In this document: in pieces, positions 1-7,543 of the stretch
Layout: each line of letters starts with the position of its first letter
How positions within the stretch are numbered: position 1 is the stretch's first letter
Assembly: GCF_019192965.1 (NCBI RefSeq)
Contig: NZ_JAHTKU010000020.1
Location: 124,001-188,000 of the forward strand
Length of the DNA: 64,000 bases
DNA from: Nocardioides daeguensis
Lineage (GTDB): Bacteria > Actinomycetota > Actinomycetes > Propionibacteriales > Nocardioidaceae
Direction: 5' to 3'
The notes under the pieces: model-generated
Told to the model about the DNA's origin: nothing
The model's input: the letters and a program-made list of their open reading frames with translations, nothing else
The model's database searches: none
Translations under genes and position numbers: made by a program

Positions 1-2
1 CC

Positions 3-863
3 CGCGTCGACGGCGACGGCACGGCCGGCACCCTGGGCGACGGCGTCGACACGATGATCGCGGCGGTCGCGAGCGCGTGGCGCGGCCCGGCCGGTCCGAA
101 GCTGCGGCTGCTGCCCGACCGGATCACGCTCGACGAGGTCCGCGCCCTGGCCGGTACGCCGCCGCAGCGCCAGCTGCTGCTCGCGATCAACGAGAAGGAG
201 CTGGCCCCGGTCGCCCTCGACGTCGACGCCGAGCCGCACCTGCTGCTGTTCGGTGACGGCAAGTCCGGCAAGACCAACCTGCTGCGCTCCTACTGCCAGG
301 AGATCATGCGGACCCGGACGCCGGCCGAGGCCCAGATCCTGCTGGTCGACTACCGGCGCTCGCTGCTGGGCGAGGTGCCCGAGGAGTACCTCCTCAACTA
401 CCTCACCTCCGCGACCCAGGCGCAGCCGGCGCTCAACGACCTCGCGACCTACCTCCAGAACCGGATCCCCGGTCCGGACGTCACGCCGGACCAGCTGCGC
501 AACCGGTCGTGGTGGGCCGGCGCCGAGGTGTTCGTCGTGGTCGACGACTACGACCTGGTCGCGACCCAGCAGAGCTCGCCGGTCGCCCTCCTCCAACCGC
601 TGATGGCCCAGGCCCGCGACGTCGGCCTGCACATCGCCGTCGCCCGCCGCGCCGGCGGTGCGGGACGCGCGCTCTACGAGCCGGTCATCCAGTCCATGCG
701 GGACCTGGCGATGCCGGGCATCCTGCTGGCCGGCAACCGCGACGAGGGGGCGCTGATCGGCAGCCTGCGGCCGGGTCCGGCCCAGCCGGGACGCGGCCGG
801 ATGCTCACCCGCGACCGGGGTGCCGAGGTCGTCCAGCTGGCCTGGACCGATCCGACCCTGTGA
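3..863 (+). CDS. eccC: Type VII secretion ATPase EccC, C-terminal fragment
   Basis: This is the 3' end of an FtsK/SpoIIIE-type ATPase that powers type VII (ESX) secretion at the inner membrane. The frame is open to the left window edge, so the ATG at 54 is internal. The fragment is the last ATPase domain. It has an intact Walker A (GDGKSGKT, near base 253), a Walker B stretch VFVVVDDYD (near base 528), and the RNRSWW and PGPDVTPDQL segments typical of EccC. Upstream ESX genes would lie outside the window. It ends convergently with the YibE/F gene and shares a strong hairpin with it. Family assignment is firm; the ESX subtype cannot be told from this fragment. Confidence 0.9.
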   Translation, partial: RVDGDGTAGTLGDGVDTMIAAVASAWRGPAGPKLRLLPDRITLDEVRALAGTPPQRQLLLAINEKELAPVALDVDAEPHLLLFGDGKSGKTNLLRSYCQEIMRTRTPAEAQILLVDYRRSLLGEVPEEYLLNYLTSATQAQPALNDLATYLQNRIPGPDVTPDQLRNRSWWAGAEVFVVVDDYDLVATQQSSPVALLQPLMAQARDVGLHIAVARRAGGAGRALYEPVIQSMRDLAMPGILLAGNRDEGALIGSLRPGPAQPGRGRMLTRDRGAEVVQLAWTDPTL

Positions 864-926
864 CCGCACCCCATGCGGATTGGTCGCGAAATCGGCCGGT
901 TCACCGCCGATCCGCATGGGGTGCGG
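864..926. terminator. Bidirectional hairpin between convergent eccC and yibE/F-like genes
   Basis: A perfect 17-bp inverted repeat has arms at 864-880 (ccgcaccccatgcggat) and 910-926, with a 29-nt loop. It begins directly after the eccC stop. Its right arm lies inside the last codons of the opposing gene. There is no T tract, as is usual for high-GC actinobacterial terminators. Confidence 0.7.
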
Positions 927-2148
927 CGATCAGAGCCGCCACCGCGGTGGTGACCGGGACGGCGAGCACCAGGCCGATCGAGGTGACCAGGGTGCGGATG
1001 ACCTCCTCGGCGAGCTGCTCGGTGGAGATCAGCTCGAGCAGCGGACGGTCATAGACGCGCAGCAGCATGAGCAGGATCAGCGCCGTGCCGACGTAGGCGA
1101 AGACGATGGTGTAGATCGTCGAGGCGATGTGGTCACGGCCGATCCGCATGGCGCTGGCGAAGACCTCGGTCCGCGAGGCGTCGGGGGTGGCGGCGCGCAG
1201 CTCCCAGACGGCCGAGGCCTGGGTGATGGTGACGTCGTTGAGGACACCGAGCCCGGCGATGATGAGGGCACAGCCGAGCAGGGCCTGGAAGTCGAGGGCG
1301 CCGAAGGTCGCGAGGATGGCGCCGCCCTCGTCGCTGATGCCGGTGAGCCGGGCGTCGCCGATGGCGAGCACGCCGATGCCGGCGGTGAGCACGATCCCGA
1401 GCAGGGTGCCGGCGAGCGCGGCGCTGGTGCGCAGCGAGAACCCGTGGGTCGTGTAGAGGACGACGAACATGATCGCCGAGGCGCCGGTCATCGCGACGCC
1501 GACACCGGGCGCGCCGTCGAGCAGCGCGGGCAGCATCCACCACCACACGACCGCGCCGCCGAAGGCCAGCCCGACCAGGCCGAGCAGCCCCCGGAGCCGG
1601 GCGACCGCCAGCACCACGGCCACGAAGAGCAGCGTCAGCCAGATGAGCGTGCCGTGGCGCTCGGTGGCGAAGTAGGAGTACGACGCCTCCAGCTCCGCCT
1701 CGGGTGTCGGGGTGCGGAGCAGCTCGACGTGGTCGCCCTTGCCGATCCCGGAGTCGATCACCTCCGGCGGGACGTCGACCCGGACCGTCTCGCCCGCGCC
1801 CTTCTCCCCCGGCGCGACCTTCACGGTGAGCGAGCTGCAGCCCGAGCCGTCCGGCAGCCCGTTGCCGGCGCACCGCGGCGCCACGGCGACCACCTCCGCC
1901 GAGGGGAAGGTGACGCCCGGAGCGGCGAACTGAGCCGCGGGGCCGCCGGCCTCGGCGCTGCGCTGGGCAGCGTCCGCGGGCGGCCACCAGATCGCGAGAC
2001 CGGCCAGGGTGCCGACGAGGGCCAGGGCGAGCACGGCGAGCAGCACGGTGCGGGCCGTCGTACCGACCCGGACGGCGGCGAGGTCGGCGCCGTGGCCGTG
2101 GCCGTGGCCGGTGGTGCGGGCAGGCTTCTCGCGCCGGTGGCTGCTCAC
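901..2148 (-). CDS. YibE/F-like multi-pass membrane protein with His-rich N terminus
   Basis: A predicted integral membrane protein of 415 aa in the YibE/F family, whose biochemical function is not established. A hydrophobic segment follows a short cytosolic N terminus. An extracytoplasmic region of about 130 aa comes next, then a bundle of about seven hydrophobic helices in the C-terminal half. The N terminus carries HGHGHG just before the first membrane segment, a possible metal-binding tail. The GTG at 2148 is chosen as start; a GTG three codons upstream (2157) is possible. The start faces the cobW gene across a Zur-type box at 2180-2194, so zinc-dependent control and a role in metal transport are plausible inferences, not demonstrated. 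Confidence 0.8.
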   Translation of the reverse strand: MSSHRREKPARTTGHGHGHGADLAAVRVGTTARTVLLAVLALALVGTLAGLAIWWPPADAAQRSAEAGGPAAQFAAPGVTFPSAEVVAVAPRCAGNGLPDGSGCSSLTVKVAPGEKGAGETVRVDVPPEVIDSGIGKGDHVELLRTPTPEAELEASYSYFATERHGTLIWLTLLFVAVVLAVARLRGLLGLVGLAFGGAVVWWWMLPALLDGAPGVGVAMTGASAIMFVVLYTTHGFSLRTSAALAGTLLGIVLTAGIGVLAIGDARLTGISDEGGAILATFGALDFQALLGCALIIAGLGVLNDVTITQASAVWELRAATPDASRTEVFASAMRIGRDHIASTIYTIVFAYVGTALILLMLLRVYDRPLLELISTEQLAEEVIRTLVTSIGLVLAVPVTTAVAALIAAPHADRR

Positions 2149-2179
2149 GGCGCACACCCTGCCACGGTCCGCGCCCAGA

Positions 2180-2194
2180 TGAGAATCGTTGTCA
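2180..2194. promoter_or_regulatory. Zur-type operator (site A)
   Basis: The 15-mer tgagaatcgttgtca fits the actinobacterial Zur pattern TGANAAT-NN-TTNTCA. It lies 15 bp before the cobW start and about 32 bp before the divergent yibE/F start, so one site could repress both genes when zinc is plentiful. A Fur-family paralogue is the alternative, but the neighbouring genes favour Zur. Confidence 0.75.
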
Positions 2195-2208
2195 ACTAGG
2201 CTGGACGG

Positions 2209-3243
2209 GTGAGCCGCGCCGTACCCGTGACCGCCCTGACCGGGCACCTCGGGGCCGGCAAGACGACAGTGCTCAACCGGCTGCTGCGCCAGCCCGGCGC
2301 GCGGATCGGGGTCATCGTCAACGACTTCGGAGCCATCAACGTCGACGCCGGCCTGGTCACCGGGCAGGTCGACGAGCCGGTCTCGATCGCGGGCGGCTGC
2401 CTGTGCTGCCTCGAGGACGTGTCCGGGCTGGACGCCGCCCTCGAGAGGCTCACCCACCCGCGGCTGGCCCTCGACGCGGTGGTCGTGGAGGCCAGCGGCC
2501 TGGCCGAGCCGGGCGCCCTCGCGCAGATGATCCGGCACAGCCAGGCACCGCGGGTGCGCCCGGGCGGGGTGGTCGACGTGGTCGACACGGTGGAGTACTT
2601 CCGCACCCTCGACGACGGCGGGATGCCGCCCGCGCGCTTCTCGGTCGCCACCCTGGTCGTGCTCAACAAGGTCGACCTGCTGCCCCCTGCCGAGCGGGAG
2701 GACACGCTCGCCGCGATCGAGGCGCGGGTGCGCGAGGTCAACCCCGCCGCCCACGTCGTACGCACCTCCCGCGGCCGGATCGACCCGGCGCTGGTCCACG
2801 ACGTCGCGATGAGCGAGGACCCGCCCGACGAGCTCCCGCTCGCCGCGCTGCTCCGTGCCGAGCGGGCGGCCGAGGACGGGGCCGCCGGTCACGACCACGG
2901 ACCGCAGGCAGCCTCCGCCGCGGTCCGGGTCGACGGCACCGTCGACCCCGGCGCGGTCGCCGGACTGCTCCTCGACCCGCCCGCCGGCGCCTACCGGGTC
3001 AAGGGCACCGTCGCGGTTCCGACCGCCCGCGGCCCGCAGGGGTACGTCGTCCACGTGGTCGGCACCCAGGTCCATGTCGCCGCACTCCGCCCCCCGCCGG
3101 AGCACAGCGAGCTGGTCGCGATCGGCGTCGGCCTGGACGCCGAGGCGGCCCGGACCCGGCTGGAGGCCGGCCTGGCGACGAGGGCGGAGCCCGACCGCGA
3201 GGGGCTGCGCCTGCTGGAGCGGCTGCGCCGGCTCAGCCGCTGA
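2209..3243 (+). CDS. CobW/COG0523 GTPase, putative zinc metallochaperone
   Basis: A 344-aa G3E-family GTPase. It has the P-loop GHLGAGKT near residue 12, the metal-site motif CLCC near residue 64 (CxCC is the Zn-binding signature of COG0523 proteins), a VDVVDT segment and the guanine-specificity motif NKVD near residue 150. A CobW C-terminal domain follows a His-containing linker (GHDHG). Members of this family deliver zinc to client enzymes under zinc starvation. The GTG at 2209 is preceded by a Zur box only 15 bp upstream, suggesting a leaderless or near-leaderless transcript induced by low zinc. The downstream neighbour is the convergent C-minus rpmG. Confidence 0.88.
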   Translation: MSRAVPVTALTGHLGAGKTTVLNRLLRQPGARIGVIVNDFGAINVDAGLVTGQVDEPVSIAGGCLCCLEDVSGLDAALERLTHPRLALDAVVVEASGLAEPGALAQMIRHSQAPRVRPGGVVDVVDTVEYFRTLDDGGMPPARFSVATLVVLNKVDLLPPAEREDTLAAIEARVREVNPAAHVVRTSRGRIDPALVHDVAMSEDPPDELPLAALLRAERAAEDGAAGHDHGPQAASAAVRVDGTVDPGAVAGLLLDPPAGAYRVKGTVAVPTARGPQGYVVHVVGTQVHVAALRPPPEHSELVAIGVGLDAEAARTRLEAGLATRAEPDREGLRLLERLRRLSR

Positions 3244-3270
3244 TCCGGACCGTTCCGTCCACGCCCCGGC

Positions 3271-3441
3271 TCAGCGCTCCTCGCGGAACTCCACATGCTG
3301 GCGCAGCACCGGGTCGTACTTCTGCAGGACCAGCCGGTCCGGGTCGTTGCGCCGGTTCTTGCGGGTGACGTAGACGTACCCGCTGCCGCCGGTCGAGCGC
3401 AGCTTCACGACGGGACGGACCTGGGATGCCTTGGTGGCCAT
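3271..3441 (-). CDS. rpmG: Ribosomal protein L33, cysteine-free (zinc-independent) paralogue
   Basis: A 56-aa protein starting [19 protein letters not shown] and containing the L33 core [12 protein letters not shown]. It is short enough to be missed by length cut-offs. It has no cysteine, whereas the zinc-binding L33 form has two CxxC pairs, so this is a C-minus paralogue of the kind that replaces the zinc form when zinc is scarce and frees zinc from ribosomes. The ATG at 3441 follows an aggag-like RBS. It is transcribed away from the mrf-like gene across Zur box B, consistent with Zur repression. The usual C-minus partners (L28, S14, S18) are not next to it. Confidence 0.93.
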   Translation of the reverse strand: MATKASQVRPVVKLRSTGGSGYVYVTRKNRRNDPDRLVLQKYDPVLRQHVEFREER

Positions 3442-3463
3442 GGCACGACCTCCTGAGATAGAT

Positions 3464-3478
3464 TGAGAATGATTATCG
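3464..3478. promoter_or_regulatory. Zur-type operator (site B)
   Basis: The 15-mer tgagaatgattatcg matches the Zur consensus except for its last base. It lies 23 bp from the rpmG start and 20 bp from the mrf-like start, between the divergent genes. It shares the TGAGAAT half-site with site A. Confidence 0.8.
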
Positions 3479-3497
3479 TTCTAACTCGAGGAGCATC

Positions 3498-4571
3498 ATG
3501 CGCATTCCCGTCGTCCTGCTGTCCGGTGTCGACCCCGAGGCAATGGCCGCGACCATGGTCGGACTGCAGTTCGACCTTCCGTCGGCGGTCGCGTGCCGCC
3601 ACACCATCGACGTGGAGCGCGGGGTGCTGACCCGGACGGTCAGCGACCTGACCGGGATCGTCGAGACCCACGAGATCCTGCTCGACCACGCCTGCGTCAG
3701 CTGCGCGATCCGGGCAGACATCCTCCCCACACTGGAGCGACTGGCCCGGGACGGCCGGTGGCGGAGCATCGTCGCCCACCTCCCGGTCGGGGCGCAGGCC
3801 GCCCACCTGTGCGCCGCCCTCGCCCACGACACCCGGGTCGCGCGGTTCCTGCGGGTCTCGGCAGCGGTCACGGCCGTCAGCGCCCGGGAGCCGGTGGGCG
3901 ACCTGCTCGGCGACGACCTGCTCGCCGAGCGCGGCCACCACTGCGCCCACGACGACCGGCGCGGCGTCGGCGAGGTGCTCGCCGCGATGATCGAGCACGC
4001 GGACGTCGTCGCCTTCGACGCCCCCGACGATCCGGTCGCCCCGGTCGCACGCGGGCTGGTCCGCACCCTCGCGCGGCCCGATGCCGCGGTGCTCGACGGG
4101 GTGCACCACCTCGGAGGCGAGGTGCTCCTCGGCCGGCTCCACCAGCACGAGCGGACCCTGGCCTGGTCGAGCCCGGTGCGCACCGGTGCGCTGAGCGAGG
4201 TCCGCGCCGAGGGCGTCTGGCGGGTCGACCTGCAGTCCCTGCAGCCGTTCCACCCCGGCCGGCTGCTCGACTCCCTGGCCCGGCTCGGGACCGGCGCCCA
4301 CCGCTCGCGCGGCTGCTTCTGGCTCCCGAGCCGACCGGGCCGCGCCCTGGCCTGGGACGGCGCGGGCGGCCAGCTGAGCATCGGCGACCACGCGTCCTGG
4401 GGCGCGCGCCGAGCCTTCACCCGGATCGTCCTCACCGGGGTGGGTACGGCGCCCGCCGACCTGCGTCCCGCGTTCGAGCACCTGCTGCTGGCCCCCGGCG
4501 AGGCCCTCGGCCGGCCGGATCGCGAGGACGGCCTGGAGCCCTGGCTCGGCCCGATCCGCGAGGCCGCCTGA
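3498..4571 (+). CDS. CobW-like protein lacking the P-loop, Mrf-like
   Basis: A 357-aa protein related to COG0523 but with a degenerate nucleotide site. The N terminus reads LLSGVDPEAMAATMV where a GxxGxGKT loop would be, and the metal motif is HACVSCAIR instead of CxCC. The C-terminal third looks like a CobW_C domain (RSRGCFWLPSRPGRALAWDG). In mycobacteria a CobW-like protein (Mrf, Mpy recruitment factor) is encoded with C-minus ribosomal proteins and recruits a hibernation factor to zinc-depleted ribosomes. The pairing here with a C-minus L33 across a Zur box supports an equivalent role. The ATG has a good gagga RBS. The assignment as Mrf rests on context plus overall family. Confidence 0.75.
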   Translation: MRIPVVLLSGVDPEAMAATMVGLQFDLPSAVACRHTIDVERGVLTRTVSDLTGIVETHEILLDHACVSCAIRADILPTLERLARDGRWRSIVAHLPVGAQAAHLCAALAHDTRVARFLRVSAAVTAVSAREPVGDLLGDDLLAERGHHCAHDDRRGVGEVLAAMIEHADVVAFDAPDDPVAPVARGLVRTLARPDAAVLDGVHHLGGEVLLGRLHQHERTLAWSSPVRTGALSEVRAEGVWRVDLQSLQPFHPGRLLDSLARLGTGAHRSRGCFWLPSRPGRALAWDGAGGQLSIGDHASWGARRAFTRIVLTGVGTAPADLRPAFEHLLLAPGEALGRPDREDGLEPWLGPIREAA

Positions 4572-4626
4572 GCGCGTTCCGGGCGCCCCTTCCCGTCGAC
4601 CGGGAGCGATCCGCCGGCAGGCGAAC

Positions 4627-4640
4627 TAGAACACGTTATC
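4627..4640. promoter_or_regulatory. KstR-like operator before the kstD-like gene
   Basis: The sequence tagaacacgttatc matches 7 of the 8 fixed positions of the KstR motif TNNAACNNGTTNNA. It sits 8 bp before the ATG of the ketosteroid dehydrogenase-like gene, overlapping the expected start region. KstR is the TetR repressor of cholesterol/steroid catabolism in actinobacteria. Confidence 0.6.
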
Positions 4641-4648
4641 GTTTCGCC

Positions 4649-6199
4649 ATGGACGGCAGCAGCGGCACGGTGGTCGGGGCGGACGCCCTCGCGCAGGAGT
4701 ACGACGTCGTGGTGGTCGGTTCGGGCGGTGGCGCCCTGACCGGGGCCGCCCTCGCGGCCGCGGCCGGGCTCAGCACCCTGGTGCTCGAGCGCACGCCGCT
4801 GATCGGCGGCACGTCGGCGTACTCCGGCGGCGCGTGCTGGCTGCCAGGGACCGACGTGCAGCAGCGCGCCGGTCTGCCGGACTCGACACAGGGCGCGCGC
4901 GCCTACCTGGCCGCGGTCCTCGACGACCCGGACCCGGACCGGGTCGAGGCCCTGCTCGCCCAGGCGCCCCGACTGGTCGCCCGGCTCGAGGCGGACCCGC
5001 TCATGGACTTCGAGTGGATCCCGTTCTCGGAGTACTACGACGCGCCCGGCCGGGTCCCGATGGGCCGCTCGATCCAGCCCAGGAGCATCCGCCGCGACGA
5101 GCTCGATCCCGCGGTCGCCGCGCTCGTGCGCCCGCCGGTCGAGCGCGACCGGGCCGGCCAGCCGGGCCGGTCCACCCTGTCCGGCGGCCAGTCCCTGATC
5201 GCCCGGCTCGCCGCGATGACCGCCCGCGACGGCGGCACGATCGCCACCGGACGCCAGGTCACCGGCTTCGGCCGCGACGCCGACGGGCGCGCCACGACGG
5301 TCCGGTACGACGGCCCCGACGGCCCCGGCGAGGTCCGGGCCCGGCGCGGGATCCTGGTCGCCGCCGGCGGCTTCGAGGGCAGCCCCGAGCGTCGTACGGC
5401 ACACGGAACGCCGGGCGACGCGGCCTGGACGATGGCGCCGCGCGGCACCAACACCGGCGAGGTGATCGACGCGGCCGCGGAGATCGGGGCCGCCACCGAC
5501 TGGTCGGGCGAGGGCTGGTTCTGCCCGGGCCTGCAGCAGCCGGACGGCAGCGGGGCGTTCACCCTCGGCTTCCGTGGCGGGGTGATGGTCGACGCGGCGG
5601 CGCAGCGCTACGGCAACGAGTGCCTGCCCTACGACCGGTTCGGCCGCGTGATGGCCCAGGACCCGGCCCGGACACCGTCCTGGTTCGTCTTCGACTCCCG
5701 CGAGGACGGGCGGCTGCCCGCGATCGCGATGCCGGAGGGAGAGCGCGCCGAGCACCTCGCCGCCGGCACCTGGGTCGAGGCGGACACCCTCGGGGACCTG
5801 GCCACCGCCATCGGCCTCGACGCCGACGCCCTGGTCGCCACCGTCGAGCGCTACAACGCGTTCGCCGCGGCCGGCAAGGACGAGGACTTCGGCCGCGGCG
5901 AGGACGAGTACGACACCTTCTTCGCCGGGGGAGGCGGCCCGTCGGCTGCCCTCGTCGCGGTCGACAAGGCACCGTTCACCGCCGCGCGGTTCGTGCTCTC
6001 CGACCTCGGCACCAAGGGCGGCCTGGTCACCGACGCGAGCGCGCGGGTGCTCGACACCGACGGCCGGCCGATCCCGGGCCTGTACGCCGCCAGCAACTCG
6101 ACCGCCTCGGTCTTCGGCTCGGCGTACCCCGGCCCGGGTGCGCCGCTCGGCGCCGCGATGGCGTTCGCGTCGCTCGCCGTGGAGGACATGCGGGCCTGA
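4649..6199 (+). CDS. 3-ketosteroid-delta1-dehydrogenase-like flavoprotein
   Basis: A 516-aa flavoprotein of the fumarate reductase/KstD family. An FAD-binding Rossmann motif lies at the N terminus (VVVGSGGGALTG, near residue 18), followed by ERTPLIGGTSAYSGG. A second FAD motif near the C terminus (IPGLYAASN) is followed by SAYPGPGAPLG. This contains the Tyr and Gly spaced as in the KstD active site (Y-P-G-P-G), which bind the C3 keto group. KstD introduces the 1,2 double bond into ring A of 3-ketosteroids. A KstR-like box directly upstream agrees with steroid control. Related flavoproteins acting on other enones cannot be excluded. The ATG at 4649 removes the long spurious upstream extension of this frame. 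Confidence 0.78.
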   Translation: MDGSSGTVVGADALAQEYDVVVVGSGGGALTGAALAAAAGLSTLVLERTPLIGGTSAYSGGACWLPGTDVQQRAGLPDSTQGARAYLAAVLDDPDPDRVEALLAQAPRLVARLEADPLMDFEWIPFSEYYDAPGRVPMGRSIQPRSIRRDELDPAVAALVRPPVERDRAGQPGRSTLSGGQSLIARLAAMTARDGGTIATGRQVTGFGRDADGRATTVRYDGPDGPGEVRARRGILVAAGGFEGSPERRTAHGTPGDAAWTMAPRGTNTGEVIDAAAEIGAATDWSGEGWFCPGLQQPDGSGAFTLGFRGGVMVDAAAQRYGNECLPYDRFGRVMAQDPARTPSWFVFDSREDGRLPAIAMPEGERAEHLAAGTWVEADTLGDLATAIGLDADALVATVERYNAFAAAGKDEDFGRGEDEYDTFFAGGGGPSAALVAVDKAPFTAARFVLSDLGTKGGLVTDASARVLDTDGRPIPGLYAASNSTASVFGSAYPGPGAPLGAAMAFASLAVEDMRA

Positions 6200-6202
6200 G
6201 GC

Positions 6203-6402
6203 GCTTGTAACTAAGTGTTACGTCACGAAAAGTGCCGCAACACCGCCCGGGTAGTGGCAATAGCACCCGGGTAGATAGCCCTGACGACCTCAGGCTCGGC
6301 ACCCCAGCTCACGAGGCCGGTCGCGAGCATCCACCAGGGCGTTGTTGCCACTACCTCGGCGCTGTTGCAGGCTAAAACGTGCTGTAACCCTTAGTTACAA
6401 GC
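6203..6402. repeat. 200-bp palindromic element with 58-nt inverted arms
   Basis: It fills the space between the convergent kstD-like and marR genes. The arms at 6203-6260 and 6345-6402 are the same length and match at 44 of 58 positions. The outermost 13 nt and the innermost 10 nt (gtagtggcaa) are identical. Each outer end holds a GTAAC-N5-GTTAC palindrome (gtaactaagtgttac and gtaacccttagttac). The 84-nt centre contains no ORF. It could be a MITE-like remnant, a large bidirectional terminator or a paired operator. No clear target-site duplication was seen. Confidence 0.7.
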
Positions 6403-6420
6403 GGCGGCGCGCGGCCTGGG

Positions 6421-6888
6421 TCAGTCGTCGGCGAGGCGGTCGAGGACCGAGGTGGCGAAGCGGCCCAGGCTGCGGACCTGGTCGCCGTTGAGGCCGTCGA
6501 AGAACAGCTCGCGCACCAGTGCGACGTGGCCGGGCGCGGCGGCGTCGATGGCAGCCTGACCGGCGTCGGTCAGGTCGACGAAGGCGCCGCGCCGGTCGTC
6601 GGCACAGTGCCGGCGCTCGACGAGGCCGCGCGCCTCCATCCGGGAGACCTGCTTGGAGACCCGGCTCTTCTCCCACTGGAGGCGCTCGCCGAGCTCGTAC
6701 ATCCGCAGCGAGTGCTCGGGCACGTCGTCGTCGGTGAGGGCGACGAGGATCTCGTAGTCGGAGATCGACAGACCGCTGGTCGCCTGCAGCTCACGGTTGA
6801 GGCGCGCGAACAGCCGGTTGTTGAGGTCCAGCCAGGCCCGCCAGGCCCGGGACTCCTCAGGGTCGAGCCATCGCGTCGTCGTACTCAT
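6421..6888 (-). CDS. MarR-family transcriptional regulator
   Basis: A 155-aa winged-helix regulator. It has the MarR layout: N-terminal dimerisation helix, a helix-turn-helix around residues 55-85 (LQWEKSRVSKQVSRMEARGLV), and the wing RRGAFVDLTDAG. Start ATG 6888 is preferred because AGG lies 9 nt upstream; ATG 6897 is an alternative. It is divergent from a VOC-family gene with a 59-bp shared promoter region, the usual arrangement for a MarR repressor of its neighbour. The ligand is unknown. Confidence 0.9.
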   Translation of the reverse strand: MSTTTRWLDPEESRAWRAWLDLNNRLFARLNRELQATSGLSISDYEILVALTDDDVPEHSLRMYELGERLQWEKSRVSKQVSRMEARGLVERRHCADDRRGAFVDLTDAGQAAIDAAAPGHVALVRELFFDGLNGDQVRSLGRFATSVLDRLADD

Positions 6889-6908
6889 CGGTGTCATCCT
6901 AGCGGCGA

Positions 6909-6920
6909 ATGTTGACACAT
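6909..6920. promoter_or_regulatory. Palindrome over a -35-like element, marR/VOC divergent promoter
   Basis: The palindrome atgttgacacat (ATGT-N4-ACAT) contains TTGACA and lies between marR and the VOC gene. A second GTTGACAT follows at 6942-6949. It is a candidate MarR operator overlapping a promoter. Evidence is positional and by symmetry only. Confidence 0.4.
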
Positions 6921-6947
6921 CCACGACCTCGGAGGAGAGTAGTTGAC

Positions 6948-7445
6948 ATGGCAACCATCGACCTCGACGCGATCACCCAGGACCGCGAGCGGATCAAGCG
7001 GGAGTACCTCGCTCCCGAGGGCGAGCGCCCCGAGAGCAGCGCCCGCGGCATCCACCACGCCGCCCTGCTGTCCTCGGACGTCCGGCGGACCATCGAGTTC
7101 TACCAGGGACTGCTGGAGTTCCCGCTGACGGAGATCTTCGAGAACCGCGACTACGCCGGCTCCGACCACTTCTTCTTCGACGTGGGCGCGGGCAACCTGC
7201 TGGCGTTCTTCACCCTGCCCGGCCTCGACCTCGGGCCGTACGCCGAGGTGCTCGGCGGGCACCACCACCTCGCCATCTCGGTGACCCGGGAGAAGTGGGA
7301 CTACCTGCGGGCCAAGCTCGACGAGGCCGGGGTGGAGTACCACCTGGAGTCGAAGGTCTCGCTCTACTTCCCCGGCCCCGACGGCGAGCGGTTGGAGCTG
7401 CTGGCCGACCCGCTCGGCGAGATGTACGGAACCAAGGTGCTGTGA
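6948..7445 (+). CDS. VOC-superfamily (glyoxalase/dioxygenase-fold) protein
   Basis: A 165-aa vicinal-oxygen-chelate protein. The first beta-alpha-beta module begins GIHHAALLSSDVRRTIEFYQ near residue 33. The second begins HHHLAISV near residue 106 and ends with the acidic ligand segment GERLELLADP. Two histidines and a glutamate in these positions form the usual metal site of VOC enzymes. A gaggaga RBS (6932-6938) supports ATG 6948. The substrate is unknown. Divergent marR suggests induction by an aromatic, electrophilic or antibiotic-like compound. Confidence 0.85.
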   Translation: MATIDLDAITQDRERIKREYLAPEGERPESSARGIHHAALLSSDVRRTIEFYQGLLEFPLTEIFENRDYAGSDHFFFDVGAGNLLAFFTLPGLDLGPYAEVLGGHHHLAISVTREKWDYLRAKLDEAGVEYHLESKVSLYFPGPDGERLELLADPLGEMYGTKVL

Positions 7446-7479
7446 CCGGCGCCACGCGTCCCAGCGAGCGGCCCGATTA

Positions 7480-7501
7480 GCCCCGGCCCCCGGCACGGGG
7501 C
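7480..7501 (+). terminator. Possible terminator after the VOC gene
   Basis: A short GC hairpin with 6-bp stem arms gccccg (7480-7485) and cggggc (7496-7501) lies 35 bp after the VOC stop and before gap. It is weak on its own. Confidence 0.35.
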
Positions 7502-7543
7502 CTACGATCAAGCGGCTTTGTCGACCTGTTAAAAGGGGAAGCG

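Noticed and set aside
2149..3105. Upstream extension of the YibE/F frame through the cobW gene
   Set aside because: The extra N-terminal part is antisense to cobW and has no family resemblance. GTG 2148 faces the Zur box and gives the proper protein.
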